A stretch of 6,355 nucleotides of DNA from DATFWK01 sp035259345. Lineage in GTDB: Bacteria; Actinomycetota; Thermoleophilia; Miltoncostaeales; Miltoncostaeaceae. Positions 4,316-6,355 of the stretch are shown here, one piece after another. The notes under the pieces are model-generated. The model saw only the letters and a list, made by a program, of their open reading frames with translations. It searched no databases and was not told the DNA's origin. The stretch lies in assembly GCA_035259345.1 (NCBI GenBank), contig DATFWK010000187.1, positions 1 through 6,355 on the forward strand, in the 5' to 3' direction. Position 1 is the first letter of the stretch; each line of letters begins with the position of its first letter. The position numbers were made by a program, and so were the translations under genes.

Positions 4316-4639
4316 ATGAAGGTCATGAGCGCGAGTGAGGCCTATTCGGCGTGGACCGCGGGCCAGGCGCACATCGTGGATGTGCGCGAGGAGCTCGAGT
4401 ACGAGGCCACCAGCGTGCCCGGGGTGCTGTTGATCCCGATGAGCGAGCTCGGGGAGCGCCTCGACGAGGTCCCCACCGACCGGCAGCTGGTGATCCTCTG
4501 CAGCCGCGGCTCCCGCAGCGCGTACGTCGCGGACGCGCTCACCTCGCACGGCGGGTTCGGCGAGGTGGCGAACCTCGAGGGCGGGCTGATCGCCTGGGCG
4601 GCGGCGGGCCTTCCCTACGAGGGCGACCCGCCGGGCTGA
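4316..4639 (+). CDS. Single-domain rhodanese-like protein (thiosulfate sulfurtransferase type)
   Basis: This 107-residue protein is one rhodanese domain with nothing added. Landmarks are VDVREELEYE (21-30), PGVLLIPMSEL (35-45), the active-site loop LCSRGSRSAYVA (61-72) with the persulfide-carrying Cys62, and the closing NLEGGLIAWAAAGLP (86-100). Such proteins carry sulfane sulfur as a cysteine persulfide in the cytoplasm; the donor and acceptor here are unknown. One departure from the usual pattern is SVPGV where most members have HxPGA, so the common His is replaced by Ser33. Position 4316 is chosen as start because of the strong Shine-Dalgarno site 6 nt upstream. It lies 43 nt after the zinc-ribbon gene and converges on mqnC with a 10-nt gap. 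LipA uses sulfur from its own cluster, so a direct link to lipoate synthesis would be speculative. Confidence 0.93.
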   Translation: MKVMSASEAYSAWTAGQAHIVDVREELEYEATSVPGVLLIPMSELGERLDEVPTDRQLVILCSRGSRSAYVADALTSHGGFGEVANLEGGLIAWAAAGLPYEGDPPG

Positions 4640-4644
4640 CCCGG
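4631..4644. terminator. Short hairpin at the rhodanese/mqnC convergent junction
   Basis: CCGGG (4631-4635) and CCCGG (4640-4644) pair across the loop CTGA, which contains the rhodanese stop codon TGA. On the other strand the hairpin begins 5 nt after the mqnC stop. A 5-bp stem with no T tract is weak evidence by itself. It is listed because it occupies the same kind of place as the stronger hairpins at the other convergent junctions. Confidence 0.25.
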
Positions 4645-4649
4645 GCGCG

Positions 4650-5741
4650 TCAGAAGCGGCGGACGACCCGGTAGAGGGTGTCGCGCTGCACGGCGCGCCG
4701 GCCGGTGGCCTCGATCGCGGCGACCATGCGCGGGGTGTCAAGCCGGAATGAGGTGCCGGCGGCCCGCACGACGTTCTCCTCGATCATGATCGAGCCCATG
4801 TCGTCGCACCCGAACTCGAGCGCCATCTGACCGACGCGGAGGCCCTGGGTGACCCACGACGACTGGAAGTGGGGGAAGTTGTCGAGGTACAGGCGGCTGA
4901 CCGCGAGCATCATCAGGTAGTCGGCCGGCGTCGTGGGCACGTGGTCCTCGCCCCGCGCGCTCCCGCCTCCTGACTGGTAGCTCCAGCAGACGAAGGCCCG
5001 GAAGCCGCCGGTCTCGTCCTGGAGCTCGCGCAGGCGCCGGAGGTGCTCGACGCGGTCCTCCCAGGTGTCCACGGTGCCGTACATCATCGTCGCCGTGGTC
5101 GACATGCCGGCGAGGTGAGCCGTGCGCATGACCTCGAGCCACTCGTCGCTCGTCGTCTTCTTCGGGGCGATGACGTTTCGGACGCGGTCCACGAGGATCT
5201 CGGCGCCGCCGCCGGGCAGCGAGTCGTGGCCGGCCTCCCGCAGCCGTCGCAGCGTCTCCTCGAGCGGCAGGCGCGAGAAGTGGGCGATGTGCTGCACCTC
5301 CGACGGCGAGAGCGCGTGGAGGTGGATCGGGTAGCGGGCCTTGATCGCGCCGAAGAGGTCCTCGTACCACTCGATCCTGAGGCCCGGGTGGTGGCCGCCC
5401 TGCAAAAGCAGCGCCGTCCCGCCCAGCGCGAGCGTCTCCTCGATCTTCCGGAAGATGACCGCGTGCGGCAGCACGTACGCCTCGGCGTCGCGCGGGTGGC
5501 GGTAGAAGGCGCAGAAATCGCAGTCCGTGATGCAGACGTTCGTGTAGTTGACGTTGCGGTCGATCACGAACGTGACCTCGTCTGGGTCGCTCGCGCGGTC
5601 GCGCGCCGCCCGGGCGGCCGCCCCGACGCCGACGAGGTCGCGGGAGGCCAGGAGGGCGAGGGCGTCCGCATCCGAGATGCGCTCGCCGGCGCGCGCGCGC
5701 TCGAGGGCGGCGCGCTGGTCGACGGGGGCGACGGTGGCCAT
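4650..5741 (-). CDS. mqnC: Cyclic dehypoxanthinyl futalosine synthase (MqnC, radical SAM)
   Basis: MqnC cyclises dehypoxanthinyl futalosine in the futalosine route to menaquinone, a cytoplasmic radical SAM reaction. The protein has 363 residues. The cluster motif is CX3CX2C at C70, C74, C77 (CITDCDFC), preceded by IDRNVNYTN (60-68) and followed by AFYRHPRDAEAY, all typical of MqnC. Further marks are LLLQGGHHPGL (111-121), HALSPSEV (142-149), DSLPGGGAEIL (173-183), TTATMMYGTVDT (215-226), SSWVTQGLRVGQMAL (294-308), IMIEENVV (318-325) and the C-terminal RDTLYRVV (353-360). SPSEV, SSWVTQG and RDTLY favour MqnC over its relative MqnE. The N-terminal 50 residues are an Ala/Arg-rich helical lead-in. 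The start is ATG 5739-5741. It lies 20 nt downstream of mqnA on the same strand, so they probably form an operon, but TAGGAT in that gap may give mqnC its own promoter. Confidence 0.96.
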   Translation of the reverse strand: MATVAPVDQRAALERARAGERISDADALALLASRDLVGVGAAARAARDRASDPDEVTFVIDRNVNYTNVCITDCDFCAFYRHPRDAEAYVLPHAVIFRKIEETLALGGTALLLQGGHHPGLRIEWYEDLFGAIKARYPIHLHALSPSEVQHIAHFSRLPLEETLRRLREAGHDSLPGGGAEILVDRVRNVIAPKKTTSDEWLEVMRTAHLAGMSTTATMMYGTVDTWEDRVEHLRRLRELQDETGGFRAFVCWSYQSGGGSARGEDHVPTTPADYLMMLAVSRLYLDNFPHFQSSWVTQGLRVGQMALEFGCDDMGSIMIEENVVRAAGTSFRLDTPRMVAAIEATGRRAVQRDTLYRVVRRF

Positions 5742-5748
5742 CGGTGCG

Positions 5749-5754
5749 ATCCTA
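5749..5754 (-). promoter_or_regulatory. TAGGAT element before mqnC (internal -10 or Shine-Dalgarno)
   Basis: On the minus strand TAGGAT is followed by 7 nt and then the mqnC ATG. The spacing equals the other leaderless-type hexamers in the window, which suggests an internal promoter in the mqnA-mqnC gap. The same bases contain AGGA 8 nt from the ATG, a plausible ribosome site for a co-transcribed gene. The two readings cannot be separated from sequence, and both may be true. Confidence 0.4.
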
Positions 5755-5761
5755 CGCCCCG

Positions 5762-6355
5762 TTACGCCGCCAGCCGCGGCAGCTCGGAGAGCTCGCCGGC
5801 CTCGCGGGCGAGCTCGAGGAAGCGCGCGAGCCCCCGGCGCTCCGCCGGGCCGAAGCCGTAGCGGAGACGGCGGAAGTACGCGCGGATGTAGTCGACTGGG
5901 AACGGGAAGCGCTCGGCCGCCGCCTGCACCACCGCCTCGGGCTCGGCGACGTAGCGCTCCTGGGCGACCTTGAGCTCGCGCGCGAGGCCCTGGACCCGCT
6001 CCGGGCGCTCGGCGGCGACCTCCGCCCGCGCAGCCCAGACCGCGAAGACCATCGGCAGGCCGGTCCGCTGGGACCAGCGCTCGGCGAGGTCCGTGGCGTG
6101 CGGGGCCAGGCCGGCCTGCAGGGCGACCAGGGCCTCGTCCGCGATCAGGAGCACGCCGTCGAACCGGGCGAGCGCCACGTCCGGGGGCTCGTCGAGCACC
6201 TCGAACGGCGGCACCTCGGTCCCGAGCAGCACGCGCAGGAGCGCGACCGACGTGGCGCTGTGCGGCGTGACCGCGACACGCTCGACGCGCTCGAACGGGA
6301 CGCGCGAGAAGAGCTGGATCGAGTCGACCGCCCCCGAGGCCGTGATCGACGCCGT
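5762..6355 (-). CDS. mqnA: Chorismate dehydratase MqnA, C-terminal 197 residues (5' end outside the window)
   Basis: MqnA removes water from chorismate to give 3-enolpyruvylbenzoate, the first step of the futalosine menaquinone route. The fold resembles periplasmic binding proteins, but the enzyme is cytoplasmic. The frame enters from the right edge and ends at TAA (5764-5762). Visible family segments are ASGAVDSIQLFSRVPFERVE, then PHSATSVALLRVLLG, the domain-2 strand FDGVLLIADEAL, the characteristic LAERWSQRTGLPMVFAVWAAR, and a helical C-terminus (ERFPFPVDYIRAYFRRLRYG). About 75-85 residues of the N-terminus, including the start codon, should lie beyond the window, judging from a usual family length near 270-280. 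The internal GTG near 6232 is not the start, because conserved sequence continues upstream of it in frame. It precedes mqnC by 20 nt on the same strand. Confidence 0.94.
   Translation of the reverse strand, partial: TASITASGAVDSIQLFSRVPFERVERVAVTPHSATSVALLRVLLGTEVPPFEVLDEPPDVALARFDGVLLIADEALVALQAGLAPHATDLAERWSQRTGLPMVFAVWAARAEVAAERPERVQGLARELKVAQERYVAEPEAVVQAAAERFPFPVDYIRAYFRRLRYGFGPAERRGLARFLELAREAGELSELPRLAA

Noticed and set aside
5043..5861. Plus-strand frame opposite mqnC
   Set aside because: It is antisense to a clear MqnC gene. Its composition is a mirror of conserved codons, and no ribosome site or promoter was seen.
1..6355. CRISPR arrays, insertion sequences, tRNA, rRNA, phage or toxin-antitoxin genes
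   Set aside because: No regularly spaced repeats, transposase motifs, cloverleaf-like segments or small paired toxin/antitoxin frames were found on reading both strands.

Overview
This 6.36 kb window is very GC-rich bacterial DNA. It is packed with short housekeeping genes on both strands, with almost no intergenic space. No phage, insertion sequence, CRISPR array, rRNA or tRNA is visible. The gene content suggests a deep-branching actinobacterium, possibly of the Thermoleophilia type. The reasons are a dCTP deaminase closely resembling the Mycobacterium bifunctional enzyme, an actinobacterial-style adenosine deaminase relative, the futalosine menaquinone route, and promoters that often sit directly against the start codon. 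The lineage is an inference from protein resemblance, not a measured placement.

Layout from left to right: (1) the 5' end of a membrane-anchored, probable TPR protein on the minus strand, cut by the window edge; (2) divergent from it, an adenosine deaminase-family gene (plus); (3) tatA (minus), convergent with the deaminase; (4) a small four-helix membrane protein (plus), divergent from tatA; (5) dcd (minus), convergent with the membrane protein; (6) lipA (plus), divergent from dcd; (7) an uncharacterised zinc-ribbon protein (plus) preceded by a 152-bp gap with a sigma-28/WhiG-like promoter; (8) a single-domain rhodanese (plus); (9) mqnC and the 3' part of mqnA (minus), running into the rhodanese gene.

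Functional links: MqnA (chorismate dehydratase) and MqnC (cyclic dehypoxanthinyl futalosine synthase) are two steps of the futalosine route to menaquinone. The adenosine deaminase homologue resembles the actinobacterial branch in which some members deaminate aminofutalosine, so it could be a third step encoded 3.4 kb away. LipA makes the lipoyl cofactor, Dcd supplies dUMP for thymidylate synthesis, and TatA belongs to the twin-arginine export pore.

The main non-coding result is regular gene-start and gene-end architecture. Five genes have a TAnnnT -10-like hexamer ending 6 to 9 nt before the start codon and no clear separate Shine-Dalgarno site, as expected for leaderless mRNAs. Two genes (tatA and rhodanese) have the hexamer 22 to 30 nt upstream and a good Shine-Dalgarno site. 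The zinc-ribbon gene alone has a TAAA-N16-GCCGATAG element. Compact GC-rich hairpins lie at or near five gene ends, three of them at convergent junctions. I found no clearly new multi-gene system. The best leads are the sigma-28-like control of the orphan zinc-ribbon gene, the promoter/leader dichotomy, and the possible MqnX role of the deaminase.
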